Positions 35,460 through 46,451 are shown, counted from the stretch's first letter. The stretch: DNA of 64,000 nucleotides from JBHYGK01 sp051859045 (GCA_051859045.1 JBHYGK010000001.1:186001-250000); one strand, 5' to 3'. Numbers and translations are program-made. Notes: a model not told the origin generated them from the sequence alone.

Positions 35460-35554
35460 GCCTGCATCCGGCCGCGCGCCGGCCGCGTCCGCGCTACCGT
35501 GGCCTGCGCCGGCCCCCGCCGGGTCGCCTCCGCCATCGCCATGAAGGACCCCGC

Positions 35555-36943
35555 ATGACCGCCAAGCCCCGCCTGTCGTTCTGGCAGATCTGGAACATGT
35601 GCTTCGGCTTCCTGGGCATCCAGTTCGGCTTCGCCCTGCAGGGCGGCAGCATGTCGCGCATCTTCCAGACGCTCGGCGCCGACAAGGACGCCCTGCCGCT
35701 GCTGTGGATCGCGGCGCCCCTCACCGGCCTGCTCGTGCAGCCGATCGTGGGCTATCTCTCCGACCGGACCTGGCACCCGATCCTCGGGCGCCGGCGTCCG
35801 TTCTTCGTCATCGGCGCGGTGCTGGCCTCGATCGCGCTGGTCGCGATGCCGCACTCGCCCACGCTGTGGATGGCCGTCGGCCTGCTGTGGGTGCTCGACG
35901 CCTCGATCAACATCTCGATGGAGCCCTTCCGCGCGCTCGTCGCCGACAAGCTGCCGACGGAGCAGCAGTCCTACGGCTTCGTCGTGCAGACCCTGATCAT
36001 CGGCATCGGCACCTGGATCGCCAGCAACCTGCCGTGGTTCGTCGCCTGGCTGGGCGTCAGCAACGAGGCCGGCCCCGGCGTCGTGCCGCCCTCGGTGCAG
36101 GTGGCGTTCGCGGTGGGCGCGTTCGTCTTCCTGGCCAGCATCCTGGTGTCGGTCGTCACCACCCGCGAGGATCCGCCGGAGGACATGCAGCGCTTCCTCG
36201 AGGAGCGCCGCCAGGGCAGTCTCGTGCGCGACATCGTCCGCGACGTGCTGGCGATGCCGGCGCAGATGCTGCGCATCGGCATCGTGCAGTTCTTCAGCTG
36301 GCTGGCCTTCTTCACGATGTGGAGCATGGCCACGCCCGCGCTCACCGACCACGTGTTCGGCGCGCCCGCGCCCGATCCCGCCGCCTTCGACGTCGCCGAC
36401 GCCGCCCAGCTGCAGGCCTTCACCGCGGCCAACGCGGCGTTCCAGGACGCGGCCGACCTGGCCAGCTCCTACATGGGCTGGTACGGCCTGTCGTCGATGC
36501 TGGTGGCGCTGCTGCTGGCCTTCTACGCCGCGCGCCGGCCGCTCAACCGGCGCATGGTCCACTTCGGCGCGCTGGCGCTGGGCGGCCTCGGCTTCCTGTC
36601 GATGGCGATCGTGCCGTCGCCCGCGTGGCTGATCGGCTCGTTCGCGCTGGTCGGCGTGAGCTGGGCCAGCATCCTCTCGATGCCCTACGCGCTGCTGGCC
36701 AGCTCGGTGCAGCCGGCGAAGATGGGCGTGTACATGGGCATCTTCAACATGTTCATCGTGGTGCCGCAGATCGTCGCCGCGACGCTGCTGGGCCCCACGC
36801 TGCGGCTGTTCTTCGGCAACCAGCCGATCTGGGCGCTGGTGATCGCCGGCGCCAGCCTGATCATCGGCGCGCTGTGCCTGGCCGCGGTGCGCGAGCCCTC
36901 GGCCGGCGCCGCGCCCGCCGGCACGCCCGCCGCCGCGCACTGA
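35555..36943 (+). CDS. MFS sugar transporter (SLC45/GPH-like, maltose type)
   Basis: 462 residues with 12 predicted membrane helices; inner membrane. N-terminal LSFWQIWNMCFGFLGIQFGF and the loop motif GYLSDRTWHPILGRRRPFF, with the charged R-x-G-R-R-R-P-F signature of glycoside-cation symporters, are those of the Caulobacter/Xanthomonas maltose transporters. A hydrophilic loop lies between helices 6 and 7 (TTREDPPEDMQRFLEERRQG). It should carry maltose or short maltodextrins with protons from periplasm to cytoplasm. The next gene starts 11 bp after its stop, so the two form an operon. Confidence 0.88.
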   Translation: MTAKPRLSFWQIWNMCFGFLGIQFGFALQGGSMSRIFQTLGADKDALPLLWIAAPLTGLLVQPIVGYLSDRTWHPILGRRRPFFVIGAVLASIALVAMPHSPTLWMAVGLLWVLDASINISMEPFRALVADKLPTEQQSYGFVVQTLIIGIGTWIASNLPWFVAWLGVSNEAGPGVVPPSVQVAFAVGAFVFLASILVSVVTTREDPPEDMQRFLEERRQGSLVRDIVRDVLAMPAQMLRIGIVQFFSWLAFFTMWSMATPALTDHVFGAPAPDPAAFDVADAAQLQAFTAANAAFQDAADLASSYMGWYGLSSMLVALLLAFYAARRPLNRRMVHFGALALGGLGFLSMAIVPSPAWLIGSFALVGVSWASILSMPYALLASSVQPAKMGVYMGIFNMFIVVPQIVAATLLGPTLRLFFGNQPIWALVIAGASLIIGALCLAAVREPSAGAAPAGTPAAAH

Positions 36944-36954
36944 GGAGACCCGCC

Positions 36955-38760
36955 ATGCCGCGCATCGCCCGCCTGCGTCCCGCCCCGTCCCTGCGCCGCC
37001 TCGCGCTCCCGCTGGCGCTGCTCGCCGCGCTGGCGGCCTGCAGCGCCGAGCAGGCGCCCGCGCCGTCCGCCGACGCTTCGCCCGCACCGGTCGCGGCCGC
37101 CGCGCCCGACCCCGATGCCATCGTCGGCACCCGCGAGCCCTTCGCCGCGCACGCCACCTACTTCGTGCTCACCGACCGCTTCGCCAACGGCGATCCGTCC
37201 AACGACCACCGCGACCAGGGCGGCGACTTCCCCACCTTCGACCAGCCCACGCCCGGCGCGCCCGAGGGGCTCAGCGACAACGTGGGCTACCTCGGCGGCG
37301 ACTTCCGCGGCGTGCTCGACAACGCCGCCTACATCCGCGAGATGGGCTTCTCGGCGGTGTGGATCACGCCGATCGTCGACAACCCCGACGAGCACTTCAC
37401 CGGCTCGGACCCGGTGGCCTGGGGCGGCATGTGGACCGACGGCGGCAAGACCGGCTACCACGGCTACTGGGGCGTCGACTTCTACCGCCTCGACGAGCAC
37501 CTGCCCAGCGCCGACCTCGACTTCCGCGGCCTCACCGCGGGCCTGCGCGAGGCCGGCCTGAAGACCGTGCTCGACATCGTGGCCAACCACGGCTCGCCGG
37601 CGTTCTCCGCGCCCACCGACCGCCCGGCCTTCGGGCGCCTGTACCGCGACGGCGTGCTGGTGGCCAACCACCAGAACCTGCACCCCACCGCGCTCGATCC
37701 GGCGAACAACCCGCTGCACGCCTGGTTCCTGCCCACGCCCGACGTGGCCCAACTCTCCAACCTCGACGACGCGAACCCCGAGGTGCTGGAGTACTTCGTG
37801 GGTGCGTACTCGCAGTGGATCGAGCAGGGCGCCGACGCCTTCCGCATCGACACCATCCGCCACGTGGGGCATCCGTTCTGGAAGGCCTTCAGCGACCGCA
37901 TCCGCGCCGAGCACCCGGGCTTCTACATGTTCGGCGAGCACTTCGCCTACGACGCCGACGCCATCGCGACCCACACCTGGCCGCAGAACGGCGGCATCAG
38001 CGTGCTCGACTTCCCGATGCAGGAGGCGATGGTGGCGGTGTTCGGCGAGGGCTTCGACCGCGGCCCCGACGCCCGCGAGCCCGGTGGCCAGGGCTTCGAG
38101 CGCCTCGCGCCGTCGCTGCACCTGGTGGACGGGCCCTACGCCGATCCTTACGCGCTGACGATCTTCTACGACAACCACGACATGCCGCGCATGCAGGCCA
38201 CGGACGCCGGCTTCATCGACGCCCACCACTGGCTGTTCACCGCGCGCGGCATCCCGGTCGTCTACTACGGCTCGGAGGCCGGGTTCATGCGCGGCACCGC
38301 CGAGCACGCCGGCAACCGCAACTTCTGGGGCCAGGAGGCGATCGACGCCGCCCGCGCGCACCCGATCCGCACCGCGCTGGCCCGGATCGCCCGCGTGCGC
38401 GAGGCCTCGCCGGCGCTGCAGCGCGGCGTGATGCGGGTGCTGCGGCTGGAGGGCGAGCAGGCCGCGTTCCTGCGCGTGCTCGAGGACGGCGACGTCCGCG
38501 AGACCGTGCTGGTGCTGCTCAACAAGGCCGACGGCGAGGCGCTGGTGGCGCTGCCGGACTTCCCGCTGCCGGGCGCGTGGACGCCGCTGCTGGGCGGCGA
38601 GGCGCAGCAGGTGGCCGCGGGCGGCGCGTTCAGCGCCGTCGTCGAGCCGCACGGGGTGCAGGTGTACCGCTGGCAGGGCGAGGCCCTGCCCGAGGCCTTC
38701 AGGGCGTCGCTGCGCGAGCAGGTGGCGCGGCAGGCGGGGCCCCGCACGAGCGGCGGATGA
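36955..38760 (+). CDS. Lipoprotein GH13 alpha-amylase
   Basis: 601 residues. Lipobox LLAALAAC with the lipidated Cys at 29, then a 30-residue Ala/Pro linker and the catalytic barrel: THATYFVLTDRFANGDPSND near 55, region I DIVANHGS, region II FRIDTIRHVGH with nucleophile D299, acid/base E328 in MFGEHFA, region IV FYDNHDMPRM. It resembles maltogenic or cyclodextrin-hydrolysing amylases. Anchored in a membrane facing the periplasm, it would cut imported oligosaccharides before the MFS step. The 3' end overlaps the convergent LacI gene by 62 bp. The call is firm for GH13; the exact product profile is not predictable. Confidence 0.9.
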   Translation: MPRIARLRPAPSLRRLALPLALLAALAACSAEQAPAPSADASPAPVAAAAPDPDAIVGTREPFAAHATYFVLTDRFANGDPSNDHRDQGGDFPTFDQPTPGAPEGLSDNVGYLGGDFRGVLDNAAYIREMGFSAVWITPIVDNPDEHFTGSDPVAWGGMWTDGGKTGYHGYWGVDFYRLDEHLPSADLDFRGLTAGLREAGLKTVLDIVANHGSPAFSAPTDRPAFGRLYRDGVLVANHQNLHPTALDPANNPLHAWFLPTPDVAQLSNLDDANPEVLEYFVGAYSQWIEQGADAFRIDTIRHVGHPFWKAFSDRIRAEHPGFYMFGEHFAYDADAIATHTWPQNGGISVLDFPMQEAMVAVFGEGFDRGPDAREPGGQGFERLAPSLHLVDGPYADPYALTIFYDNHDMPRMQATDAGFIDAHHWLFTARGIPVVYYGSEAGFMRGTAEHAGNRNFWGQEAIDAARAHPIRTALARIARVREASPALQRGVMRVLRLEGEQAAFLRVLEDGDVRETVLVLLNKADGEALVALPDFPLPGAWTPLLGGEAQQVAAGGAFSAVVEPHGVQVYRWQGEALPEAFRASLREQVARQAGPRTSGG

Positions 38761-39766
38761 CCAGCCGCGGGGCCAGCACCTCGCTCGTCGCGGGCTGGCC
38801 CTGGATCTGCGCGATCAGCGCGGCCACCAGGCGCTCGCCGGCCAGGCGGGTGTCCTGCAGCACGGTGGTCAGCGGCGGGCTGCAGCACGCGGCCACCGGC
38901 TGGTCGTCGAAGCCCACCACGGCCACGTCGGCAGGCACGCGCAGGCCGGCGTCCTCGAGCGCCCGGATGGCGCCGATGGCGATCAGGTCGCTGGCGGCGA
39001 ACACCGCGTCGGGGCGCTCGCCGCGATCGAGCAGCGCGCGCATCGCGGCGTGGCCGTCGTGCTCGGTGGAATCGGGGCAGTCCTGCTGCAGCGCCGGGTC
39101 GAGCGCGAGGCCCGCGGCGGCCAGCGCGTCGGCGTGGCCGCGGTAGCGCGCCTCGAACTCCGGGCACGAGGGGCCGATGCGTCCGACGAACGCGATCCGC
39201 CGGCGGCCCAGCGCCAGCAGGTGCCCGGCGGCCAGCCGGCCGCCGTCGCGGTTGTCGCAGCCGATCGACACCCCGGGCTGGTCGGGCATCACCGCGCCCC
39301 AGCGCACGAAGTGGGTGTCCTGGGCCACCAGCTCCTCGAGCTTGCCGCGGTAGGTGGTGTAGTCGCCGTAGCCCAGCAGGATCAGGCCGTCGGCCTTGTG
39401 GCTGTCCTGGTACTCGGCGTGCCAGTCGTCGGAGAGCTGCTGGAAGCTCACCAGCAGGTCGTAGCCCTGCAGCGCGCAGGCGCGCGTGATCGACCCCAGC
39501 ATGTTCAGGAAGAAGGGGTTGATGTGGGTGTCGTTGGCGGTCGGGTCCTCGAACAGCAGCAGGGCCAGCGTGACGGAGTGCTGGCAGCGCAGGTTGGAGG
39601 CGTTCTTGTCGACCTTGTAGTTGAGCTCCTTCGCGATCGCCTGGATCTTGCGGCGGGTCTCGAGGTTCACCAGCGGGCTGCCGCGCAGGGCGCGGGAGAC
39701 CGTGGACTGGCTGACGCCGGCGCGGTAGGCGATGTCGAAGGACGTGGGCTTGGTCTTGCTGGACAT
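38699..39766 (-). CDS. LacI-family transcriptional regulator of the starch locus
   Basis: 355 residues. HTH and hinge in FDIAYRAGVSQSTVSRALRG and ELNYKVDKNASNLR, followed by a periplasmic-binding-protein-like effector domain (about 60-335) with FVGRIGPS, ASDLIAIGAIRALEDAGLRVPADVAVVGFDD. LacI proteins bind palindromes with a central CG, as in TGnATACGTATnCA, and a sugar or sugar-phosphate changes affinity. It lies between the amylase and the ED operon, 119 bp after eda on the same strand, so read-through is possible. No palindrome copy is seen in front of it. The start at 39766 (MSSKTK) has AGG just upstream; an in-frame ATG at 39781 would add five residues. Confidence 0.9.
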   Translation of the reverse strand: MSSKTKPTSFDIAYRAGVSQSTVSRALRGSPLVNLETRRKIQAIAKELNYKVDKNASNLRCQHSVTLALLLFEDPTANDTHINPFFLNMLGSITRACALQGYDLLVSFQQLSDDWHAEYQDSHKADGLILLGYGDYTTYRGKLEELVAQDTHFVRWGAVMPDQPGVSIGCDNRDGGRLAAGHLLALGRRRIAFVGRIGPSCPEFEARYRGHADALAAAGLALDPALQQDCPDSTEHDGHAAMRALLDRGERPDAVFAASDLIAIGAIRALEDAGLRVPADVAVVGFDDQPVAACCSPPLTTVLQDTRLAGERLVAALIAQIQGQPATSEVLAPRLVIRRSCGAPPAAPPARAATP

Positions 39767-39885
39767 CGACCTGGCTGACATCGGGAGGGAGCGATGCCCG
39801 AAGGCGCGCAGGCGCCCCGGGTGGGGGGCGTTGTCGCACGTCCGGCCGGGGGCCACAAGCCCGCGGCGGCGCTGGCCCCGGCCGC

Positions 39886-40545
39886 TCACCCCGGGCGGCG
39901 CCCGAGCCCGGCGGCCTCGCGGGCCAGCGCGCCGATCCGGGCCCAGTCCCCGGCGGCCAGGGCGTCCTTGGGCAGCATCCACGAGCCGCCGATCGTCAGC
40001 ACGTTGCCCAGCGCCAGGTAGCGCGGGGCCGAGGCCAGGTCGATGCCGCCGGTCGGGCAGAAGCGCGCCTGCGGGAAGGGCCCCGCCAGCGACTGCAGCA
40101 GGGCCACGCCGCCGGCGGCCTCGGCCGGGAAGCACTTGAAGCGGGTCAGGCCGTGCTCGAGGCCGCGCATCAGCTCGCTGGCGGTGGCGATGCCGGGCAG
40201 GAACGGGATCGGCGCCTCGGCGGCCGCGGCCAGCAGGGCGTCGGTGGCGCCGGGGCTGATCGCGAACGCGGCACCGGCGGCGGCCACGGCGGCCAGGTCG
40301 TCCGGGGTCAGCACGGTGCCGGCGCCGACCACGGCATCGGGCACCTCGGCGGCGATCGCGCGGATCGCGTCCAGCGCGATCGGGCTGCGCAGGGTGACCT
40401 CGAGCACCGGCAGGCCGGCGTCCACCAGCGTGCGCGCCAGCGGCACGGCGTCCTCGAGCCGGGTGAGCGCGATCACCGGCAGCACCGGGGCGCGGGCGAG
40501 GATGGCGTCGAGGGTGGCGGCGTGGCGGTCGGCGAGGCGGGTCAT
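39886..40545 (-). CDS. eda: KDPG / KHG aldolase
   Basis: 219 residues. Splits 2-keto-3-deoxy-6-phosphogluconate into pyruvate and glyceraldehyde-3-phosphate, the last Entner-Doudoroff step. Catalytic Glu E49 (LEVTLRSP), Schiff-base Lys K137 (RFKCFPAE) and the phosphate-binding CPTGGI loop are all present. It is last of the leftward operon zwf-pgl-edd-glk-eda, 35 bp after glk. The spacing leaves room for its own ribosome site; the ATG at 40545 follows a run of CGCCCCCGCC. Confidence 0.95.
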   Translation of the reverse strand: MTRLADRHAATLDAILARAPVLPVIALTRLEDAVPLARTLVDAGLPVLEVTLRSPIALDAIRAIAAEVPDAVVGAGTVLTPDDLAAVAAAGAAFAISPGATDALLAAAAEAPIPFLPGIATASELMRGLEHGLTRFKCFPAEAAGGVALLQSLAGPFPQARFCPTGGIDLASAPRYLALGNVLTIGGSWMLPKDALAAGDWARIGALAREAAGLGRRPG

Positions 40546-40580
40546 GGCGGGTCCGGGGGGCGGGGGCGGGGGCGGGGGCG

Positions 40581-41588
40581 TCAGGCGGGCGCGCGTGCCG
40601 CGGCGGCGCGCAGCGCCAGCGCGGCGCCGAGCAGGCCCGGGCCCGGGTGGGTGATGACGTGGATCGAGGCCTGCTCGAGGTAGGCCGCGAACCGGCCCTT
40701 GGCGAGGAAGCGCTCGCGGAAGGCGCTGGCGCGCAGGAAGGGCAGGAAGCGCGGCACGATGCCGCCGGCGATCATCACCGTGCGCGCGCCGTGGATCAGC
40801 GCGGCGTCGCCGGCGACGCTGCCGAGGATCGCGCAGAAGCGCGCCAGCGCGCGCCGCGCGGCCACGTCGTGGCCGTCCAGCGCGGCTTCCACGATCGCGG
40901 CGGGCTCGCGCAGCGCGGCCTTGGCCGGAGCGGCGTCGGCCTCGCCGGCCAGCGCGCGCAGCGCGGCGTCGATGTAGCTCAGGCCGGTGCCGCTGAGTAC
41001 GCGCTCGGTGGAGGTGCGGCCGTGGCGGGCGTTCACCCACGCGGCGATGGCGTGTTCCTCGTCGCCGATCGGCGCGAAGGTGACGTGGCCGCCCTCGGTC
41101 TCCACCGGCAGCCAGCCGCGCCCGGCGTCGCCCACCAGCATGCCCACGCCCAGCCCGGTGCCCGGGCCGATCAGCGTGACCGGGCCGCGCAGCGGGGCGC
41201 TGCCCGCCGGGGCGCCGTGCAGCGTGGTCAGCGCGTCGGCCTCCAGCGCCGGGACGGCCCAGGCCACCGCGCCGAAGTCGTTGATGATCTCCAGCCGCTC
41301 CAGCCCCAGCGCCGCGCGCAGCTCGCCGCGGCTGAAGCTCCAGGCGCGGTTGGTCAGCCGGATGGCATCGCCGCCCACCGGCGAGGCCACCGCGATCGCG
41401 GCGTGGGTCGGGCGCGCGCCGACCTCGGCCAGGTAGGCCTCGGCGGCGTGCTGCAGGCTCGCGAAGCGGGCGTTCTCGAGCGAGCGCGGCTCGATGATCT
41501 CCGGCACGGCGCCGGCGGGCGCGTCGAGCGCGGTCAGCGCGAAGCGCGCGTTGGTGCCGCCGATGTCGGCGATCAGCGCATGGGCCAC
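40581..41588 (-). CDS. glk: Glucokinase
   Basis: 335 residues from a GTG at 41588, only two bases after the edd stop. Phosphorylates glucose with ATP to glucose-6-phosphate, feeding zwf. Phosphate-binding DIGGTNARF (8-16); GPGTGLGVG; the catalytic Asp segment IINDFGAVAWAVP; ETEGGHVTFAP; and the C-terminal AGGIVPRF. This is the bacterial Glk (group A) type, not the ROK type. Since glucose enters by a symporter and starch hydrolysis rather than a PTS here, an operon-encoded glucokinase makes sense. Confidence 0.95.
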   Translation of the reverse strand: MAHALIADIGGTNARFALTALDAPAGAVPEIIEPRSLENARFASLQHAAEAYLAEVGARPTHAAIAVASPVGGDAIRLTNRAWSFSRGELRAALGLERLEIINDFGAVAWAVPALEADALTTLHGAPAGSAPLRGPVTLIGPGTGLGVGMLVGDAGRGWLPVETEGGHVTFAPIGDEEHAIAAWVNARHGRTSTERVLSGTGLSYIDAALRALAGEADAAPAKAALREPAAIVEAALDGHDVAARRALARFCAILGSVAGDAALIHGARTVMIAGGIVPRFLPFLRASAFRERFLAKGRFAAYLEQASIHVITHPGPGLLGAALALRAAAARAPA

Positions 41589-41590
41589 GC

Positions 41591-43429
<1,839 letters not shown>

Positions 43430-43430
43430 G

Positions 43431-44183
43431 TCAGGGACTCCAGTGGATCTCGACGGGGGCGGTGCCGCCCGCGCCGGCGGCGCGCAGCAGCGCCGCGATC
43501 GGCAGGCGCAGCGGGTCGGCGTCGGGCCGCAGCGCGGCCTCGAGCACGCCCCGCTTGGCCGCGCCGGTGATCGCCAGCAGCAGCCGGCGGCTGCGCAGCA
43601 GGCGCTGCGCGGTGAGGGTGATGCGGGCGAACGGCGCCTCGGGCGGCAGCGGATCGGGCTGCACCAGCGCGGCGTCGGCGCCGCCGGCGTCCGCCAGCAG
43701 CGCGGCCAGCCGCGGCTCGCCGGGGAACAGCGAGGCGGTGTGGCCGTCGCCGCCCATGCCCAGCAGGCAGGCGTCGAAGCGGGTGGGCAGGGCGGCGAAG
43801 TCGGCCTCGGCGGCGGCCGCCGCGGTGTCGGCCCGCGGGGCGGGCGCCGGTGCGTCGGTGGCGGCCTGCTCCAGCGCCGCGGGCAGCAGGCCGCGCAGCG
43901 CCAGGCCGGCGCCGGCGAAGGCCTCGCGCAGCGCGCGCAGGTTATTGGCCGGGTGCGCGCCGGGGACCCAGCGCTCGTCGGTGGGCCAGGCCCGCACCTG
44001 CGCCCAGGGCAGCGCGCGCGCGGCGAGCTGGCGGTAGGCGGGGAAGGGCGTCGATCCGCCGGCCAGCGCCAGCGTGGCGACGCCGCGCGCGGCCACGCCC
44101 CCGGCGATCGCGGCGGCCAGTGCGTCGGCGAGCGCCGCGTGCAGGTGGGCGGCGTCGGGGTGTTCGCGGAGGGTCCAGGCCAT
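43431..44183 (-). CDS. pgl: 6-phosphogluconolactonase
   Basis: 250 residues of the glucosamine-6-phosphate isomerase-like DevB/Pgl family: LALAGGSTPFPAYRQLA, WPTDERWVPGAHPANNLR and LLGMGGDGHTASLFPG (the phosphate and catalytic loops). Hydrolyses 6-phosphogluconolactone made by Zwf. The ATG at 44183 is five bases from the zwf stop; a GTG at 44192 that overlaps the zwf stop by four bases would add SerAla and is an alternative start. Confidence 0.93.
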   Translation of the reverse strand: MAWTLREHPDAAHLHAALADALAAAIAGGVAARGVATLALAGGSTPFPAYRQLAARALPWAQVRAWPTDERWVPGAHPANNLRALREAFAGAGLALRGLLPAALEQAATDAPAPAPRADTAAAAAEADFAALPTRFDACLLGMGGDGHTASLFPGEPRLAALLADAGGADAALVQPDPLPPEAPFARITLTAQRLLRSRRLLLAITGAAKRGVLEAALRPDADPLRLPIAALLRAAGAGGTAPVEIHWSP

Positions 44184-44188
44184 CGCGC

Positions 44189-45649
44189 TCACTCGCGCCA
44201 GGCGTGGCCGTGGCGCTCGGCCAGGGTCAGCGCGCTGGCCGGGCCCCAGGTGCCGGCGGGGTAGGCCTTGGGCGTGACGCCGGCGGCCTCCCAGCCGCGG
44301 TGGATGTCGTCCACCCAGCCCCATGCGGCCTCGACCTCGTCGCGGCGCACGAACAGCGTGCCGCGCGCCTCGAGCGCGTCGAGGTACAGGCGCTCGTAGG
44401 CGCTGCGGCGGCGCTGCTCGCCGTGGGCGTCGTGCAGGTCGAGGTCCAGCGCCACCTGGCTGAGCTTCACGCCGCCGACGTCGAGGCCGGGGGTCTTGCT
44501 CATCAGGCTGAGCTCGATGCGCTCCTCGGGCTGCAGGCGGATGACGAGCGCGTTGGGCTGGGCGCCGGCGCCCTCGCCGAAGATCGAGTAGGGCAGGGCG
44601 CGGAACTGGATGAAGATCTCGGTGCAGCGGCGCGGCAGGCGCTTGCCGGTGCGCAGGTAGAACGGCACGCCCGACCAGCGCCAGTTGTCGATCTGCGCGC
44701 GCACGGCGACGAAGGTCTCGGTGCGGCTGGCGCGGCCGAGCTCCTCGGCGTAGCCGGGCACCGCCACGCCGCCGATCGCGCCGGCCGCGTACTGGCCGGC
44801 CACGGCGTTCGCCACCGCGTCGGCGCCGCGCAGCGGGCGCAGCGAGCGCAGCACCTTGATCTTCTCGTTGCGCACCGCCTCGGGCTCGAAGTGCGAGGGC
44901 GGCTCCATCGCGGTGAGCGCGAGCAGCTGCAGCATGTGGTTCTGCAGCATGTCGCGGGTGGCGCCGGAGGTGTCGTAGTAGTCGCCGCGGCCCTCGACGC
45001 CGATGGTCTCGGCGGCGGTGATCTGCACCTGCTGCACGTGGCGCGCGTTCCACAGCGGCTCGAACAGGGCGTTGCCGAAGCGCAGCGCGAGCAGGTTCTG
45101 CACGCCCTCCTTGCCCAGGTAGTGGTCGAGGCGGAACACGCGCGCCTCGTCGAACACCCCGCCGACGGCCTGGTTGACCGCGATCGAGCTGGCCAGGTCG
45201 TGGCCGATCGGCTTCTCGAGCAGCACGCGGGTGCCGGCGCCGGCGAGGCCGGCCGCGCCCAGCAGCGCGCAGATGGCGCCGTAGAAGCGCGGCGCGGTGG
45301 AGAGGTGGTAGACGATGTCGCCCTCGCGCAGCCCCGCGATGGCGTCGGTGAGCGCGCGGGCCTGGGCCGGGTCGTCGATCGCGGCGGGCTGGTAGTGCAC
45401 GCGGGCGAGGAAGGCGGCGCGGGCCTCGGCGTCGGCGCCTGCGGCGGGATGCGCGCGCTCGAGCGAGGCGGCGACGACGTCGCGGAAGGCGGCGGGGTCG
45501 AGCTCGCTGCGCGCGGTGCCGAGCAGGCGCAGCCGCGGATGCAGCAGGCCGTCGCGGTGCAGCGCGTACAGCGAGGGCCAGAGCATGCGCTGGGCGAGGT
45601 CGCCGGTGGCGCCGAAGATCACCAGCAGGGTGGCCGAAGTGTCAGTCAT
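44189..45649 (-). CDS. zwf: Glucose-6-phosphate 1-dehydrogenase
   Basis: 486 residues. NADP-dependent oxidation of glucose-6-phosphate to the lactone, first gene of the ED operon. Nucleotide-binding FGATGDLAQRMLWPSLY near 11-27; active-site FRLDHYLGKEGVQN (catalytic His and the substrate Lys); EKPIGHD; and KRLPRRCTEIFIQF. Upstream lie a TAGGCT -10-like hexamer (45680-45675) and operator site 4, which links the whole ED operon to the starch regulon. Confidence 0.96.
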   Translation of the reverse strand: MTDTSATLLVIFGATGDLAQRMLWPSLYALHRDGLLHPRLRLLGTARSELDPAAFRDVVAASLERAHPAAGADAEARAAFLARVHYQPAAIDDPAQARALTDAIAGLREGDIVYHLSTAPRFYGAICALLGAAGLAGAGTRVLLEKPIGHDLASSIAVNQAVGGVFDEARVFRLDHYLGKEGVQNLLALRFGNALFEPLWNARHVQQVQITAAETIGVEGRGDYYDTSGATRDMLQNHMLQLLALTAMEPPSHFEPEAVRNEKIKVLRSLRPLRGADAVANAVAGQYAAGAIGGVAVPGYAEELGRASRTETFVAVRAQIDNWRWSGVPFYLRTGKRLPRRCTEIFIQFRALPYSIFGEGAGAQPNALVIRLQPEERIELSLMSKTPGLDVGGVKLSQVALDLDLHDAHGEQRRRSAYERLYLDALEARGTLFVRRDEVEAAWGWVDDIHRGWEAAGVTPKAYPAGTWGPASALTLAERHGHAWRE

Positions 45650-45708
45650 GGAAGGCTCGGGTCGGGACCCGCCAAGCCTAATCCCCGCGCGGCCCGCGCG
45701 GGGGGTGC

Positions 45709-45722
45709 TGCATACGTTTTCA
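45709..45722. promoter_or_regulatory. Putative LacI-family operator, site 4 (zwf operon)
   Basis: TGCATACGTTTTCA: 13 of 14 bases match sites 1-3 (one A to T change in the right half). It lies 59 bp before the zwf ATG and 28 bp upstream of TAGGCT on the minus strand, the same spacing as at the TonB receptor. Confidence 0.75.
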
Positions 45723-45735
45723 GGGCCGCGCGGCG

Positions 45736-45753
45736 GGCTGTCCGCGGACAGCC
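45736..45753. terminator. Perfect 18-bp palindrome, possible terminator of the gene at 45802
   Basis: GGCTGTCCGCGGACAGCC reads identically on both strands, with partial further pairing outside. It lies 48 bp after the stop of the DUF4375-like gene and just upstream of operator site 4. There is no T-tract, so it could be a weak terminator isolating zwf, or a second protein site. Confidence 0.5.
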
Positions 45754-45801
45754 GCGCGGGCTGTCCCGCGGGTCAGCGCGGGCGGCGCGCGGCCGGCCGG
45801 C

Positions 45802-46167
45802 TCAGGGCAGCTCGGCGGCGTGCGCGCCGATCCAGGCCTCGAGCAGGTCGAGCACGTCGTCGGCGCCGTCCCACTGGGCGCGGTCGAGCGCGTGGAAGTC
45901 CGGCTCCGGCGTGCGCGAGAGCGCGATGGCCTCGCGGAACAGGGCCGCGGCCGGCGCCGCGCCGAGCGCGTCGTACAGCGGCGGGAACTCCTCCAGCGCC
46001 ACCGGCGGGTCGAAGGGCACCGAGAACAGCGCCTCGTAGCCGCCGGCCTCGAGGATGCCCTGGGCGCTGGCCACCATCATCACGAGGCGGTGGGCGAGCG
46101 GGCTGCGCTGGGGGTGGAAGCCGGCGGCGTCGATGCGCGCGCAGGTGGCCTCGATGAGGTCGTCCAT
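45802..46167 (-). CDS. Small acidic protein, DMP19/DUF4375-like
   Basis: 121 residues, no signal or membrane segment, mostly helical, rich in Ala/Glu/Asp. The pattern LVMMVASAQGILEAGGYEALF, then ALGAAPAAALFREAIAL and a C-terminal acidic helix (DVLDLLEAWIGAHAAELP) resembles DUF4375/DMP19 proteins, acidic proteins linked with DNA mimicry in Neisseria. The match is weak and no function is claimed. It lies 26 bp downstream of ubiK on the same strand. Confidence 0.55.
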   Translation of the reverse strand: MDDLIEATCARIDAAGFHPQRSPLAHRLVMMVASAQGILEAGGYEALFSVPFDPPVALEEFPPLYDALGAAPAAALFREAIALSRTPEPDFHALDRAQWDGADDVLDLLEAWIGAHAAELP

Positions 46168-46193
46168 GGGGGATCCGGGCGTGGGGGAAGGGG

Positions 46194-46451
46194 TCAGCCC
46201 TGGCGGGCTTCGAGCTCGGCGAGCTGCTTCTCGAGCGCCTCGAGCTTCTCGCGGGTGCGCAGCAGCACCGCGCGCTGCACCTCGAACTCCTCGCGGGTGA
46301 CCAGGTCGAGCTTCACCAGCCCGGCCTGCAGGGCGGCGCGGACGTTGCGCTCGAGGTCCTCGCCGGCCTCCTTCACGCCGGGCGGCACGAGTGCGGCGAT
46401 GCGGCGGGCCAGCGCGTCGAGCTGGGCGAGGTCGATGCGGGGGGTGCTCAT
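46194..46451 (-). CDS. ubiK: Ubiquinone biosynthesis accessory factor UbiK
   Basis: 85 residues. Small trimeric membrane-associated helper of aerobic ubiquinone synthesis (formerly YqiC/BMFP family) that works with UbiJ. It has an N-terminal helix IDLAQLDALARRIAALVP, a middle segment VKEAGEDLERNVRAALQAGLV with KLDLVTREEFEVQ, and a C-terminal coiled coil (about 50-85, REKLEALEKQLAELEARQG). The family-typical LVTREEFdvQ motif is clear. The ATG at 46451 is used rather than in-frame upstream codons because it gives the standard length. It is divergent from amt, with 135 bp between starts. Confidence 0.9.
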   Translation of the reverse strand: MSTPRIDLAQLDALARRIAALVPPGVKEAGEDLERNVRAALQAGLVKLDLVTREEFEVQRAVLLRTREKLEALEKQLAELEARQG

